Source: Clostridium luticellarii (GTDB lineage Bacteria; Bacillota; Clostridia; Clostridiales; Clostridiaceae). Taken from it: a stretch of 45,074 nucleotides of DNA. A program made the translations under genes and the position numbers. The stretch covers positions 1-45,074 of the forward strand of contig NZ_PVXP01000023.1 in NCBI RefSeq assembly GCF_002995845.1, read 5' to 3'. Below are positions 24,320-33,776 of the stretch, in pieces; the stretch's first letter is position 1; each line of letters begins with the position of its first letter. The notes under the pieces were generated by a model. It was not told the origin of the DNA, did no database searches, and saw only the letters and a list, made by a program, of their open reading frames with translations.

Positions 24320-24426
24320 ATGGAGCATCGGGGTCTGAATAGAGTAGAAGGTGAAGACATAATAAATTAGAATAAATTGTGTAACGGGGAATGTACTTCA
24401 AGAATTGCAGGAAAGGAGAATTTAAA

Positions 24427-26208
24427 ATGGAGAAAAGATCTATTATGTCAGCTCTATTTGAATATGCAGGGAAATTCAGATACCTGACAATGGCCTCCTG
24501 GGTATTGTCTGCAGCAAGTGCACTTGTGGCGCTGATACCATTTATATATATATGGAGGATTATCAGGGAGGTTCTGAAAGCTGCTACGGGTTTTACTTAT
24601 TCCAACAACCTGGTGCAGTACGGCTGGATGGCTGTAATTTTTTCTGCTCTGTCCATACTTATTTATATAGCTGCTTTACTATGCTCCCATATTGCCGCAT
24701 TTCGGGTTCAGGCAAATATAAGATCGAAGGCCATGCGCCATATCAGTACACTACCTTTAGGATTTATGGATGATATTGGAAGCGGAAAGATAAGGAGAAT
24801 TGTAAATGAGTCCAGTGCAGCTACGGAAACTTATCTGGCCCACCAATTGCCTGATCGTGCAGGTGCCATGGCTGCACCTGTTGGTCTTCTCGCAATGCTT
24901 TTAGTATTTGACTGGCGGCTTGGTATTCTGAGCTTGATACCAGTTGTAATTGCTTTTGGAATTATGTCTGTAATGACTGGAAGCAGAATGAAGCAAAAAA
25001 TGAAGGAATATCAGAATTCCTTGGAGCAAATGTCAAATGAGGCGGTTGAATACGTTAGGGGGATATCGGTATTAAAAACATTTGGACAATCTGTTTTTTC
25101 CTTTAAGCGATTTAAGGCATCAATTGATAATTATCAGAAATGGGTAATTTCCTATACAAAAGATTTGCGTCTGCCCATGATGTTTTACACCACAGCTATT
25201 AATGCTGTTTTTGCAGTGCTGATATCGGCGGCCTTATTTTTTACATCGGATGGGGTCACGGGAGAGTTCCTGTTGAATCTGCTGTTCTATATAATCATCA
25301 CACCTGTTATAACAGTTACTTTGAACAAGATTATGTACTCCAGTGAAAATATTATGATTGTTCAGGATGCAATGGAGAGAATTGGCAGCATAATGAAGAT
25401 GAAACCATTGCATGACAGTGAAGAACATGAACATCCGCAGGACAATTCGGTTGCGTTTCATGACGTATCATTTCGTTATAAAGGTGCAGAGGAAAATGCA
25501 CTGAACCATGTTTCGCTCCATATTGCCTCCGGGCAGCATGTGGCTTTTGTAGGTCCCTCCGGCGGCGGAAAAACAACCCTGGCAAGTTTAATACCGCGTT
25601 TCTGGGATGTTGACAGTGGCAGGATTACCATAGGCGGGGTGAATGTAAAAAATATATCCAAAGAAGAATTGATGGATAATGTTTCTTTTGTTTTTCAAAA
25701 CAGCAAACTTTTAAAAATGTCAATTTTTGAAAATGTCCGTCTTTCCAGGCCGGATGCAACACGAGTGGAAGTGCTTAAGGCCTTGAAGGATGCCAGGTGT
25801 GACGATATTATAGGAAAACTTTCAGATGGAATAGACACCATAATTGGAACAAATGGAAATTATCTTTCAGGTGGAGAAGAGCAGCGTATTTCCATTGCAA
25901 GGGCAATGCTTAAAAATGCATCAATTCTTATACTTGATGAGGCAACAGCATTTGCCGATCCCGACAATGAATCCAAGGTTCAAGCTGCCTTTTCTGCTTT
26001 GTCAAAGGGAAGAACGGTAATTATGATAGCACATAGGTTGTCCACCGTAATGAGGGCGGATCGCATTTATGTAATGAAAAACGGGGAAATATGTGAATCC
26101 GGAAGTCATTCTGAATTAATAGGGCAGCAAGGATTATACTCAAATATGTGGAGGGAGTATAACAGTGCTGTAAAATGGAAGGTTGGTGTGCAAAATGACA
26201 TTGGCTGA
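24427..26208 (+). CDS. ABC half-transporter, YbtP/YbtQ/IrtAB-like (subunit 1)
   Basis: About 593 residues: a six-helix membrane domain (1-325) followed by an ATPase domain. Walker A is GPSGGGKTT (about 376-384), the signature is YLSGGEEQRIS and Walker B is LILDEATAFADP. FADP with a following NE is characteristic of YbtP/YbtQ and IrtA/IrtB, which have an exporter fold but import iron-siderophores. It should pair with the next gene product as a heterodimer in the cell membrane. ATG 24427 follows AGGAGA. It overlaps the second subunit by 14 bp. A peptide or drug exporter remains possible. Confidence 0.88.
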   Translation: MEKRSIMSALFEYAGKFRYLTMASWVLSAASALVALIPFIYIWRIIREVLKAATGFTYSNNLVQYGWMAVIFSALSILIYIAALLCSHIAAFRVQANIRSKAMRHISTLPLGFMDDIGSGKIRRIVNESSAATETYLAHQLPDRAGAMAAPVGLLAMLLVFDWRLGILSLIPVVIAFGIMSVMTGSRMKQKMKEYQNSLEQMSNEAVEYVRGISVLKTFGQSVFSFKRFKASIDNYQKWVISYTKDLRLPMMFYTTAINAVFAVLISAALFFTSDGVTGEFLLNLLFYIIITPVITVTLNKIMYSSENIMIVQDAMERIGSIMKMKPLHDSEEHEHPQDNSVAFHDVSFRYKGAEENALNHVSLHIASGQHVAFVGPSGGGKTTLASLIPRFWDVDSGRITIGGVNVKNISKEELMDNVSFVFQNSKLLKMSIFENVRLSRPDATRVEVLKALKDARCDDIIGKLSDGIDTIIGTNGNYLSGGEEQRISIARAMLKNASILILDEATAFADPDNESKVQAAFSALSKGRTVIMIAHRLSTVMRADRIYVMKNGEICESGSHSELIGQQGLYSNMWREYNSAVKWKVGVQNDIG

Positions 26209-27931
26209 AAGACTGCGGCATAAATATGCCCTTTCTGAAAAAGGCGCAGAAGATATGATAAAAGCATTTGCTGCATGTACATTATCAAATATTGTACTTA
26301 TACTGCCTGTAGGTCTTCTTTATTATCTGGTTTATGATTTGATGGATAAAAATATTGGTGATGGTCATATTTCACTTTATGTATTTGGAATTGCAGTGTG
26401 TCTTGTACTTATATTTGCAGCAACGTATTTTCAATATAATTCAACATTTTTTGCAACATATCTGGAGAGTGGTGTCAGGAGAATATCACTTGCTGAGAAA
26501 TTGCGGAAGCTTCCACTTTCTTTCTTCGGGAAGAAGGATTTATCGGATTTGACAAGTACCATTATGGCAGATTGTTCCACATTGGAAACAGCATCATCTC
26601 ACTGGATACCGGAACTTGCCGGTTCCATTATTTCAACTTTTATCATTGCACTGAGCTTGTTTTTCTTTGACTGGCGTATGGCCATTGCAGCACTGTGGGT
26701 GCTTCCTGTTTCCTTTATAATTGTCCTTTTTTCATCAAGAGTACAGCACAGTTTGGGAAAAAAACAGATGAAGGTAAAGATGGATTGCGCAGATGGAATT
26801 CAGGAATGCCTGGAATCTTTGAGGGATCTTAAGGCAAACAATGCGGAAAGGGCATATATGAATGAGCTCGATATAAAAATTAAAGCTGTTGAGAAGCGTG
26901 CAATTATTACAGAACTTGGAACTGCTGTTTTTGTTGTAGCTGCACAGATGGTTCTAAAACTTGGAATTGCCACAGTTGCATTGGTTGGTGGAATACTTCT
27001 TGTAGATGGAAGCCTGGATGTTTTGACCTTCTTTATGTTTTTGCTTTTGGTATCAAGATTATATGATCCTCTGCAGATGTCACTGCAGAATCTGGCAGCA
27101 ATTATTTCCGCCGATATCCAGTGCCAGCGTATGGATGAAATTCTTGGACATGAAATACAGACGGGATCGAAAGAACTTACAAATAAAGGTTGTGATATCG
27201 TATTTGATCATGTTGCATTTGCCTATAATGGCAGTGAAATTGTATTGAAAGATGTATCATTCACTGCCAGACAGGGGGAAGTTACTGCACTGATTGGCCC
27301 CTCCGGAGGTGGAAAAACCACTGTATCAAGATTGGCTCTACGATTCTGGGATGTCAGCAGAGGAAAAATTACTGTGGGCGGTATGGACATTTCAAAAATC
27401 GATCCCGAAACTCTCATGTCTCTATATGCTGTTGTTTTTCAGGATGTCACACTATTTAATAATTCTATTATGGAGAATATCCGTATTGGCCGAAAAGATG
27501 CCTCGGATGAAGAAGTCATACAGGCCGCAAGGCTGGCTCATTGCAGTGAGTTTGTGGAGAAACTGCCGCAGGGGTGGAATACTGTAATTGGTGAGAATGG
27601 TTCTGAACTTTCCGGCGGCGAGCGGCAGAGGATATCCATTGCCAGGGCATTTTTGAAGGATGCACCTATTATACTGCTGGATGAAGCCACAGCTTCACTG
27701 GATGTAGAAAATGAAACTATGATACAGGAATCCTTATCCAGGCTTATTAGAAACAAAACGGTACTTGTCATTGCACATAGAATGAGAGCGGTAGCAGGTG
27801 TTGACAAAATTGTAGTATTGGAAAATGGCATTGTAGCTGAACAGGGTGCGCCAGGAGAGTTGGCAGGAAGAAATGGAATATACAGGCATATGACCGGGAT
27901 ACAGATGGAGGCTGCTTCATGGAAATTATAA
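26195..27931 (+). CDS. ABC half-transporter, YbtP/YbtQ/IrtAB-like (subunit 2)
   Basis: About 578 residues with the same build as subunit 1: six membrane helices, then an ATPase domain with GPSGGGKTT (about 368-376), ELSGGERQRIS, Walker B IILLDEATASLD and the switch IAHRM. It starts inside the end of the previous gene (ATG 26195), so the two are translated as a pair, consistent with a heterodimer. Together with the Fur box and the AraC regulator upstream this suggests uptake of an iron chelate. No siderophore synthesis genes are in the window, so the ligand may come from other organisms. A strong terminator follows at 28027. Confidence 0.87.
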   Translation: MTLAERLRHKYALSEKGAEDMIKAFAACTLSNIVLILPVGLLYYLVYDLMDKNIGDGHISLYVFGIAVCLVLIFAATYFQYNSTFFATYLESGVRRISLAEKLRKLPLSFFGKKDLSDLTSTIMADCSTLETASSHWIPELAGSIISTFIIALSLFFFDWRMAIAALWVLPVSFIIVLFSSRVQHSLGKKQMKVKMDCADGIQECLESLRDLKANNAERAYMNELDIKIKAVEKRAIITELGTAVFVVAAQMVLKLGIATVALVGGILLVDGSLDVLTFFMFLLLVSRLYDPLQMSLQNLAAIISADIQCQRMDEILGHEIQTGSKELTNKGCDIVFDHVAFAYNGSEIVLKDVSFTARQGEVTALIGPSGGGKTTVSRLALRFWDVSRGKITVGGMDISKIDPETLMSLYAVVFQDVTLFNNSIMENIRIGRKDASDEEVIQAARLAHCSEFVEKLPQGWNTVIGENGSELSGGERQRISIARAFLKDAPIILLDEATASLDVENETMIQESLSRLIRNKTVLVIAHRMRAVAGVDKIVVLENGIVAEQGAPGELAGRNGIYRHMTGIQMEAASWKL

Positions 27932-28026
27932 TGGTATATAATTTTGTTTTACTGTAGAAAAATATAGAGAAATGGAAAGATAGTTAGACTTTTGGATCCG
28001 ATAAACATATCTATAAGCACATTTAG

Positions 28027-28066
28027 AACGCTATTTGATTGATATTAATCGAATAGCGTTTTTATG
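28027..28066 (+). terminator. terminator of the ABC operon
   Basis: AACGCTATT (28027-28035) pairs with AATAGCGTT (28052-28060), with an inner GATT/AATC pair, followed by a T-rich tail. Confidence 0.8.
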
Positions 28067-28153
28067 TTTTGTAATTATTTGACAACTTAAATTATCAAAC
28101 TCCTAATTGATTATTCATTAGACTCTATTATATAAATTTCTTATTATACTGTG

Positions 28154-28253
28154 TTGACATCACATTTTTTGTGTGATAAACTTTTGTTGTGATGATAAAT
28201 TTTTATCACAATGATAAAAATTTATCTCTGCGATAAAAGTCTATCATTAATTG
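28154..28253 (+). promoter_or_regulatory. serine operon promoter with repeated GATAAA/TTTATC operators
   Basis: TTGACA (28154-28159), 17-bp spacer, TAAACT (28177-28182). From the -10 onward there are five GATAAA or TTTATC elements in alternating orientation, making near-perfect palindromes such as TGATAAATTTTTATCA. The block ends with AGTCTATCATTA (28238-28249), which recurs with one change upstream of the YheO-type regulator (32537-32548). This is likely the binding region of that regulator. Confidence 0.6.
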
Positions 28254-28393
28254 AAATTTTGTTCTTTAATTCTTTAAAACAATAAGACGTATTAATTATT
28301 TTTTCTATTTTGAACATATTGAAAACGAAAACGCAGTTTATTGAAGGGTTATTGAGTCAAACAGCATCATTTAAATTTAAAGGAGGATTGTTC

Positions 28394-29095
28394 ATGAATG
28401 CATTAGATATTAAAGAAAAAAAAGATGTTATTTACAAAAGCTGTTTTGATATTATTGGACCGATTATGATAGGTCCCTCAAGTTCACATACGGCTGGTGC
28501 TTTAGCTATGGGATTGGTTGCAAATAAATTATTTAAAGGTCTTCCAAAAAGAGTTGTTGTAAAATATTACGAATCGTTTGCAGAAACTCATAAAGGGCAT
28601 GGAACCGATTTTGCTATTATTGCTGGTGTATTGGGGTTTGAAGCTGATGATATCAGGGTACCAAATGCCATTAAAATGGCAGAATCTAAAGGCATTAATA
28701 TTGTTTTTTTAAAAGAATCAGGTAATAGTCCTGTAGGTCATCCCAATACTGCTGATATTTATCTCGAGGATGATACTCAATATGTTCGAATAGTATGTAT
28801 TTCAATTGGTGGAGGATTAATTAAAGTAAAACATATTGAAATTGATGGGTTTAGTTTAAATCTTGAAGGTTCATTGCCAATGATGATAACGTTGTCCAAT
28901 AAAGATAATAAAGATTATCTTGAGTTTGAATTAAACAGAACATTTAAAAAATGTAATATTCATATTAATAATGTCATCAATTTGGAGAAAAACGGAAAGT
29001 ATTTGTACCAAGTAGATTTTGGTTCACGGCTAAGTAATGATACCAAAAAAGAATTAGAAAAATTAAATGATATAGCTAATATTATTATCATTTAA
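28394..29095 (+). CDS. sdaAB: L-serine dehydratase, iron-sulfur type, beta subunit
   Basis: About 233 residues. It forms with the next gene product the oxygen-sensitive [4Fe-4S] enzyme that converts L-serine to pyruvate and ammonia. The N-terminal catalytic-type motif GPSSSHTAGA is clear, followed by the KGHGTD block. The end (from about 150) resembles the regulatory ACT-like part of SdaAB. The frame is open from 28310, but ATG 28394 follows a perfect AAAGGAGG site. It lies 22 bp before the alpha subunit gene. Confidence 0.95.
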   Translation: MNALDIKEKKDVIYKSCFDIIGPIMIGPSSSHTAGALAMGLVANKLFKGLPKRVVVKYYESFAETHKGHGTDFAIIAGVLGFEADDIRVPNAIKMAESKGINIVFLKESGNSPVGHPNTADIYLEDDTQYVRIVCISIGGGLIKVKHIEIDGFSLNLEGSLPMMITLSNKDNKDYLEFELNRTFKKCNIHINNVINLEKNGKYLYQVDFGSRLSNDTKKELEKLNDIANIIII

Positions 29096-29117
29096 TTACA
29101 TCAAGAGGGGGATAGAC

Positions 29118-29999
29118 ATGTATGAGTCTATAAAAGAAATAGTAGATACAGCAAATGAAAAACAAGTACCTATTTATGAATTAGCAATAAAACAGGAAAT
29201 GGAAATAACAAAATCTACTTTTAATGAAATCTGGGATAAAATGTCAAAAAGTTTGGAAACAATGGCAAATGATGCAGAGAAAAGTATTGAAAAAGATGGT
29301 GTATTTTCACCGACTGGGTTAACTGGAGGAGATGCCGTTAAAATAAAACAATATCGTGAAAGCGGGAAAACGCTTTCTGGCGATATGATGATGAGAGGCG
29401 TTCAAAGTGCAATAGGTACAAATGAAGTGAATGCGGCTATGGGCGTTATCTGTGCAACACCAACGGCTGGAGCAAGTGGAACAATACCAGGTGTACTTTT
29501 TACTATTAAAAAAGTTTTACAGCTAAATCGTGATGAACAGATTCATTTTCTGTTCACTTCAGCATTATTTGGAATGATTGTAGCGAATAATGCATGTATT
29601 GCAGGAGCTTCAGGTGGATGTCAAGCTGAAGTAGGTAGTGCTTCAGCAATGGCAGCGGCAGCGGCAGTAGAAGCAGCAGGTGGAACACCAGAGCAATGTG
29701 ATTATGCTTTTTCAACTGCACTACAGAATTTGCTTGGGTTAGTTTGTGATCCAGTTGCAGGCTTGGTAGAGATTCCATGTGTAAAAAGAAATGCCATTGG
29801 GACAGCTAATGCATTAGTGGCAGCAGATTTGGCATTAGCTGGTGTAAATAACCTAATAAGTTCAGATGAAGTAATTGAAGCAATGTATAGAGTAGGTAAG
29901 CAGATGCCTCGAGAATTAAGAGAAACAGGCTTAGGAGGAGTTGCGGCGACACCAACAGGAATTGCTATTAGAAATAGAATCTTCGGAAAACAATTATAA
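29118..29999 (+). CDS. sdaAA: L-serine dehydratase, iron-sulfur type, alpha subunit
   Basis: A 293-residue catalytic subunit. Cluster cysteines are visible in GASGGCQAEVGSASAMAA, in the later LVCDPVAGLVEIPC and in the C of the EQCDYAF segment. GVICATPTAGASGT is the conserved substrate loop, and the end VAATPTGIAIRN is typical. The aconitase-like cluster binds serine directly, with one iron lacking a protein ligand, which makes it oxygen-labile and fits an anaerobe. The start follows GAGGGGG. A serine-type transporter follows 15 bp later, making a full uptake and deamination operon. Confidence 0.96.
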   Translation: MYESIKEIVDTANEKQVPIYELAIKQEMEITKSTFNEIWDKMSKSLETMANDAEKSIEKDGVFSPTGLTGGDAVKIKQYRESGKTLSGDMMMRGVQSAIGTNEVNAAMGVICATPTAGASGTIPGVLFTIKKVLQLNRDEQIHFLFTSALFGMIVANNACIAGASGGCQAEVGSASAMAAAAAVEAAGGTPEQCDYAFSTALQNLLGLVCDPVAGLVEIPCVKRNAIGTANALVAADLALAGVNNLISSDEVIEAMYRVGKQMPRELRETGLGGVAATPTGIAIRNRIFGKQL

Positions 30000-30014
30000 A
30001 GGAGATGTTAAAAA

Positions 30015-31343
30015 ATGAGTAAAAATGAAGTTGAAGCATACGAACTGAGAAAAGATACAGAAGATATTAAAGAATATAAAGAAGCTAATAAATGGCATAA
30101 TCAAGATACAACTTGGGCAATGAGCCTTTTTGGAACGGCAATTGGTGCAGGTGTACTATTCTTACCAATTAATGCAGGGGCAGGGGGAATAGCATCTTTA
30201 CTTTTAATTATGGTGTTAGCATTTCCTATAATGTATTTTTCACACAGAGCAATGGCAAAGATGATTTATTTTTCTAAATCTGGTGACAAGGGAATTACAG
30301 CTACTGTAAGGGAGTATTTTGGAAATACGGCAAGTAAAATTTTTGATATTGTCTATTTCTTTTCTATTTATTCAATACTAATAATGTATGCAGTTTCGTT
30401 AACTAATACAGCAGAGAGTTTCATAGAGAATCAAATGCATATACAAGCACCGCCAAGAAGCATATTATCACTTATTTTGGTTCTCTGTCTAATATTTATT
30501 GTAAATTTTGGACAAGATGTTACCGTAAAAGTAATGAGCTATCTTGTATATCCATTTATAGCAGCTTTAATTTTTCTATCTCTGTATTTGATTCCACAAT
30601 GGAATATATCAAATTTAAGTTTAGTCGGTAATTTTGCATCAGTAAATGGAAAAGCTAGTTTTACTAATATATTGGGAATAGCTTGGTTCATTCTACCAAT
30701 CATTGTATTTTCATTTAACCATTCTCCTATGATATCTACTTTTGTTGTTAAGCAACGTGAAACTTATGGAATAGAAAATGTAGACCGCAAGTGTGCCCAA
30801 ATTCAAAAGATATGTTATATAGTAACAATTTCTGTTGTGCTGTTTTTTGTGTTAAGCACTGTTTTAAGTGTGACTTCTGGTGATCTTGCACTTGCTAAAA
30901 AACAAAACTTACCAATTCTTTCTTATCTGGCCAATAAATATAAAATATCAATATTCGCTTATGGGGCGCCTATCATTGCTTTAGTTGCCATTACAAAATC
31001 TTTTCTTGGACATTATATAGGAGCATATGAAGGTTTAGAAGATATTATTGTTCAGACTGCTAAATCTTGTGGAAAAAGTTTAAATAATAAAACAGTGAAA
31101 AACATTATTGTTGTATTTATGATTTTGACATGCTGGATAGTTTCTTATCTAAATCCAAGCATTCTTGATCTCATAGATATGGTTAATGCACCATTGATTG
31201 CAGTAATTTTATTTTTATTGCCTATGTATTCAATATATAAAGTACCTACACTAGCTAAATACAGAAAAAATTATATTAGTAATTTTTTTGTTATTATTGT
31301 TGGATTGCTAGTGGTTTTGTCAAGTATTAAAGCATTCTTCTAA
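30015..31343 (+). CDS. HAAAP-family amino acid permease, probable serine transporter (SdaC-like)
   Basis: A 442-residue inner-membrane protein with eleven or so hydrophobic segments, of the hydroxy/aromatic amino acid permease family (SdaC, TdcC, YhaO). The first helix holds SLFGTAIGAGVLFLPINAGA, the substrate region of the family; the middle has FSFNHSPMISTFV, and KSFLGHYIGAYEG is conserved. These carriers import L-serine or L-threonine with protons. Cotranscription with both serine dehydratase subunits makes serine the likely substrate. Ribosome site AAAGGAGATG. It ends before a long-loop terminator. Confidence 0.9.
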   Translation: MSKNEVEAYELRKDTEDIKEYKEANKWHNQDTTWAMSLFGTAIGAGVLFLPINAGAGGIASLLLIMVLAFPIMYFSHRAMAKMIYFSKSGDKGITATVREYFGNTASKIFDIVYFFSIYSILIMYAVSLTNTAESFIENQMHIQAPPRSILSLILVLCLIFIVNFGQDVTVKVMSYLVYPFIAALIFLSLYLIPQWNISNLSLVGNFASVNGKASFTNILGIAWFILPIIVFSFNHSPMISTFVVKQRETYGIENVDRKCAQIQKICYIVTISVVLFFVLSTVLSVTSGDLALAKKQNLPILSYLANKYKISIFAYGAPIIALVAITKSFLGHYIGAYEGLEDIIVQTAKSCGKSLNNKTVKNIIVVFMILTCWIVSYLNPSILDLIDMVNAPLIAVILFLLPMYSIYKVPTLAKYRKNYISNFFVIIVGLLVVLSSIKAFF

Positions 31344-31536
31344 GTTTATTTAGAAGTATTATCAGATGCTGCGAAAGAATGGATTAGTAGAATCACTAGA
31401 GACTGTCAATAAAGTTAAGAGTATGTGTGAGAAAATAAAGCTGACTCCAAGGAATACTAACTGTAATTTATGGTATTATAATACGATTTGCTACATAGGA
31501 TAATTATAAAAAAGAAAAGCATTTATGACTAAAATG

Positions 31537-31614
31537 GACCCTATGGAATGGGCAGTTAGAAAAAGGGATATAACCCCAAATTTCTTATTGACTCTATTCT
31601 ATAGGGTCTTTTTT
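31537..31614 (+). terminator. long-loop terminator of the serine operon
   Basis: GACCCTATGGAAT (31537-31549) pairs with ATTCTATAGGGTC (31596-31608) with one G-T pair, followed by six T. The 46-base loop is unusual for a terminator. Confidence 0.55.
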
Positions 31615-31695
31615 GTTACAATTATTTCAATTGAAACTCTTCCTAAATTTATTTAAAAATATTGTTTCAAATCTACCATTTCATTATACAAAAAT

Positions 31696-31735
31696 AATGG
31701 GCATAGATTTGGTTTTACACAGATCTATACTCATT
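31696..31735 (-). terminator. terminator of the YheO-type regulator gene
   Basis: On the minus strand AATGAGTATAGAT pairs with ATCTATGCCCATT, followed by ATTTTTG, about 20 bp past the stop codon. Confidence 0.6.
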
Positions 31736-31754
31736 CTCTTGAAAACTTATTTTT

Positions 31755-32405
31755 TTAGTCCTTCTTATTCAAATATCTGTAAATAGTTGTATCAGAAGTC
31801 TTGAGGTACTTTGCAATTCTTGAGACTGCACCCTTTAATAAAAAAAATCCTTGCCCGTTTAATTTATGAACCAGTTCGATTTTTTCTTCAGGAGTCATTC
31901 TTTCCGGTGGTATATCGATGTTGGATAAAGTATCTTTTATCATGGAATCCATAACGTCATCCAAAGATGAATATAAATTTTCGTAAACTTCTTTCTCATT
32001 GTCATTCTGTGTGTTTATCCCATAACCGGCAATTAAATTTGTCAGATATTTATTGATTGAAACCAATTCGGTGATGTTGTTGTTTACGCAAAGAAGTGCC
32101 ACAAGTTTATTGTTTTCATTTTTTATGAACATTGTTGAGGATATAAGGGTTTTTCCGTCTTTCGTTCGGCCTTCATTAACTACAAAATCTTTGTTTTTAT
32201 AAGTTCCTTCTTTAATATATTTTAAAGCTATATCAGACATTGGGCCACCAATTTTTCTTCCGCTGATGTTTCCATTAGCTATAGCCACTATAGAAGAGTC
32301 TGTATTAGCTGTATCGTGGAGAATTATTTCATAATTTATTCCACATATCTTTCCCAAAAAATCAACGAGCGGAATATACAATTCAAGTATCTCTTTATTA
32401 TTCAT
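31755..32405 (-). CDS. YheO-like PAS and helix-turn-helix regulator
   Basis: A 216-residue regulator. Residues about 5-115 are the YheO-like PAS-type domain (YEIILHDTANTDSSIVAIANG, GGPMSDIALKYI, STMFIKNEN), which probably senses a small molecule. The C-terminal 60 residues are the matching helix-turn-helix (GFFLLKGAVSRIAKYLKTS then TTIYRYLNK). Relatives such as DauR control amino acid catabolism. It is convergent with the serine operon. A 12-base motif shared between its upstream region and the sda promoter makes it the likely serine-responsive regulator. Confidence 0.85.
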   Translation of the reverse strand: MNNKEILELYIPLVDFLGKICGINYEIILHDTANTDSSIVAIANGNISGRKIGGPMSDIALKYIKEGTYKNKDFVVNEGRTKDGKTLISSTMFIKNENNKLVALLCVNNNITELVSINKYLTNLIAGYGINTQNDNEKEVYENLYSSLDDVMDSMIKDTLSNIDIPPERMTPEEKIELVHKLNGQGFFLLKGAVSRIAKYLKTSDTTIYRYLNKKD

Positions 32406-32536
32406 ATTTAATTCACTCCAAAACGATTATTTAAAGTTATTATAGCATAAATATGGTTAATGTAAAATAAAAAACAACAAGAAAATATCCTTACATGAAG
32501 AAAAATTATTAATACATTGACACTTTTTTAGCATAT

Positions 32537-32553
32537 AGTCTATCGTTATTGAT
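32537..32553. promoter_or_regulatory. candidate operator upstream of the YheO-type regulator
   Basis: AGTCTATCGTTA (32537-32548) then TTGATAAG. The first 12 bases match AGTCTATCATTA in the sda promoter region at 11 positions, and TATC/GATA face each other. Apart from this and a TATAAT at 32735-32740 before the GNAT gene, I see nothing in the 420-bp gap. Confidence 0.4.
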
Positions 32554-32829
32554 AAGTAATATATTATTTAGAAAATTTAATAACTTTAGTTAGACAATTT
32601 TTAAATTAAAACTACCCTGTCTAGATTAGATAAAAATACTCATCCGATTTTATATGGTATATTTTGAAAAATCCTAAGCAATTTCTAATTGTGTAAAAAA
32701 GCTATTCAAAGGTACAGGATATTGTATAAAATGATATAATCTACCTATAGTACTTAAATGTATAGTAAAAAATGTTTGAACAATATGTAGACAAATAGTA
32801 ATTGTAATAAATAAAAGGGGTTAATAAAT

Positions 32830-33312
32830 ATGAATATAAGACTTGCAACCATTGAAGATCTACAAGCCATTACTGCTGTTGAGTCAATATGCTTTCCGGC
32901 AGCGGAAGCTGCTTCAGAAAGCGATTTTAAAAAGAGACTGATTGTGTATCCTAATCATTTTTGGCTTTTGGAGGATGATGGAAGACTAGTTGGCTTTGTA
33001 AATGGAATGGTGACAAATGAATCAAAATTATGTGATGAGATGTTTGAAGATGCCAGTTTCCATGATGAAAATGGTCAGTGGCAGATGATTTTTGGTGTAA
33101 ACACCATCCCTGAGTATCGCAGACAAGGTTGTGCAGAAAAAATAATCAACAGGGTTATTGTTGATGCCAGGGCGCAGGGACGTAAGGGATTAGTGCTTAC
33201 CTGCAAAGAAAAACTGCTGCACTACTATGCAAAATTTGATTTTAAAAATGAAGGGATTTCAGAATCAACACATGGCGGAGCAGTTTGGTATGATATGCGT
33301 TTGACTTTTTAA
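32830..33312 (+). CDS. GNAT family N-acetyltransferase
   Basis: A 160-residue acetyl-CoA-dependent acyltransferase of unknown substrate. The order of GNAT elements is visible: N-terminal strand IRLATIEDL, then WLLEDDGRLVGFVNGMV, the acetyl-CoA loop NTIPEYRRQGCAEKI (about 98-112), LVLTCKEKLLHYYAKFDF and GAVWYDMRL at the end. It resembles the arylalkylamine acetyltransferase-like branch. AAAGGGG precedes ATG 32830. It stands alone, and its promoter region is nearly identical over 22 bases to that of the DinB-like gene at 15433. Confidence 0.88.
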   Translation: MNIRLATIEDLQAITAVESICFPAAEAASESDFKKRLIVYPNHFWLLEDDGRLVGFVNGMVTNESKLCDEMFEDASFHDENGQWQMIFGVNTIPEYRRQGCAEKIINRVIVDARAQGRKGLVLTCKEKLLHYYAKFDFKNEGISESTHGGAVWYDMRLTF

Positions 33313-33445
33313 GTTGGTAAATTTCTAATTTATGGCCTGGCATTTATGAAATAGTAATTTGTGGAACAACTAAACAGAGAGATTTAAGCAATTGAGGGAT
33401 GGGACAGCAGGTCATAATTTATATCATAAATATTAGGAGGATAAT

Positions 33446-33760
33446 ATGTTTCCAAATAGAAAAATCGCTGAAATAGAAAAAATGTTTTCTGAAAAGGGAA
33501 AAATATCAGCACAAGACTTAAAGGATATATTGTCGGAAACTTATCCGCAGGGATTGTGCTGTCACTATTATACCGAGTTTTTTGGAACTTTGCGTTCTAT
33601 GTTGTTTGATACAGCCGAGAAAAAAATAGAAATGACTTTTGGTTCGCCGCAAGCCAACGATTGGAAAACTTTTATGGTACAAAAATTACAAGAGCAAGAA
33701 ATTATGGTAAATCTTCCTTATGAAAAGGCGGGAAAAGATTTTTACAATATTACCTATTAA
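33446..33760 (+). pseudogene. C-terminal fragment of a C45/choloylglycine-type hydrolase
   Basis: A 104-residue frame that looks like the last third of a larger Ntn-hydrolase or acyltransferase. GLCCHYYTEFFGTLRSMLFD and the following FGSPQANDW match the end of C45-type proteins, where cysteine proteins of about 300 residues are normal. The N-terminal nucleophile domain is absent, so no activity is expected. It nevertheless starts at an ATG with a perfect TAGGAGG ribosome site, and its stop lies 17 bp before the next gene. Family assignment is from a short region and is moderate. Confidence 0.5.
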
Positions 33761-33776
33761 AAAGGGGGAGGCTGTA

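Larger units (their letters stand above)
31344..31754. other. gap between the serine operon and its convergent regulator
   Basis: Holds two terminators (listed separately). A 47-codon open frame from ATG 31365, ending in NTNCNLWYYNTICYIG, is not recognised and lacks a ribosome site; it may be a gene scrap. Confidence 0.35.
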
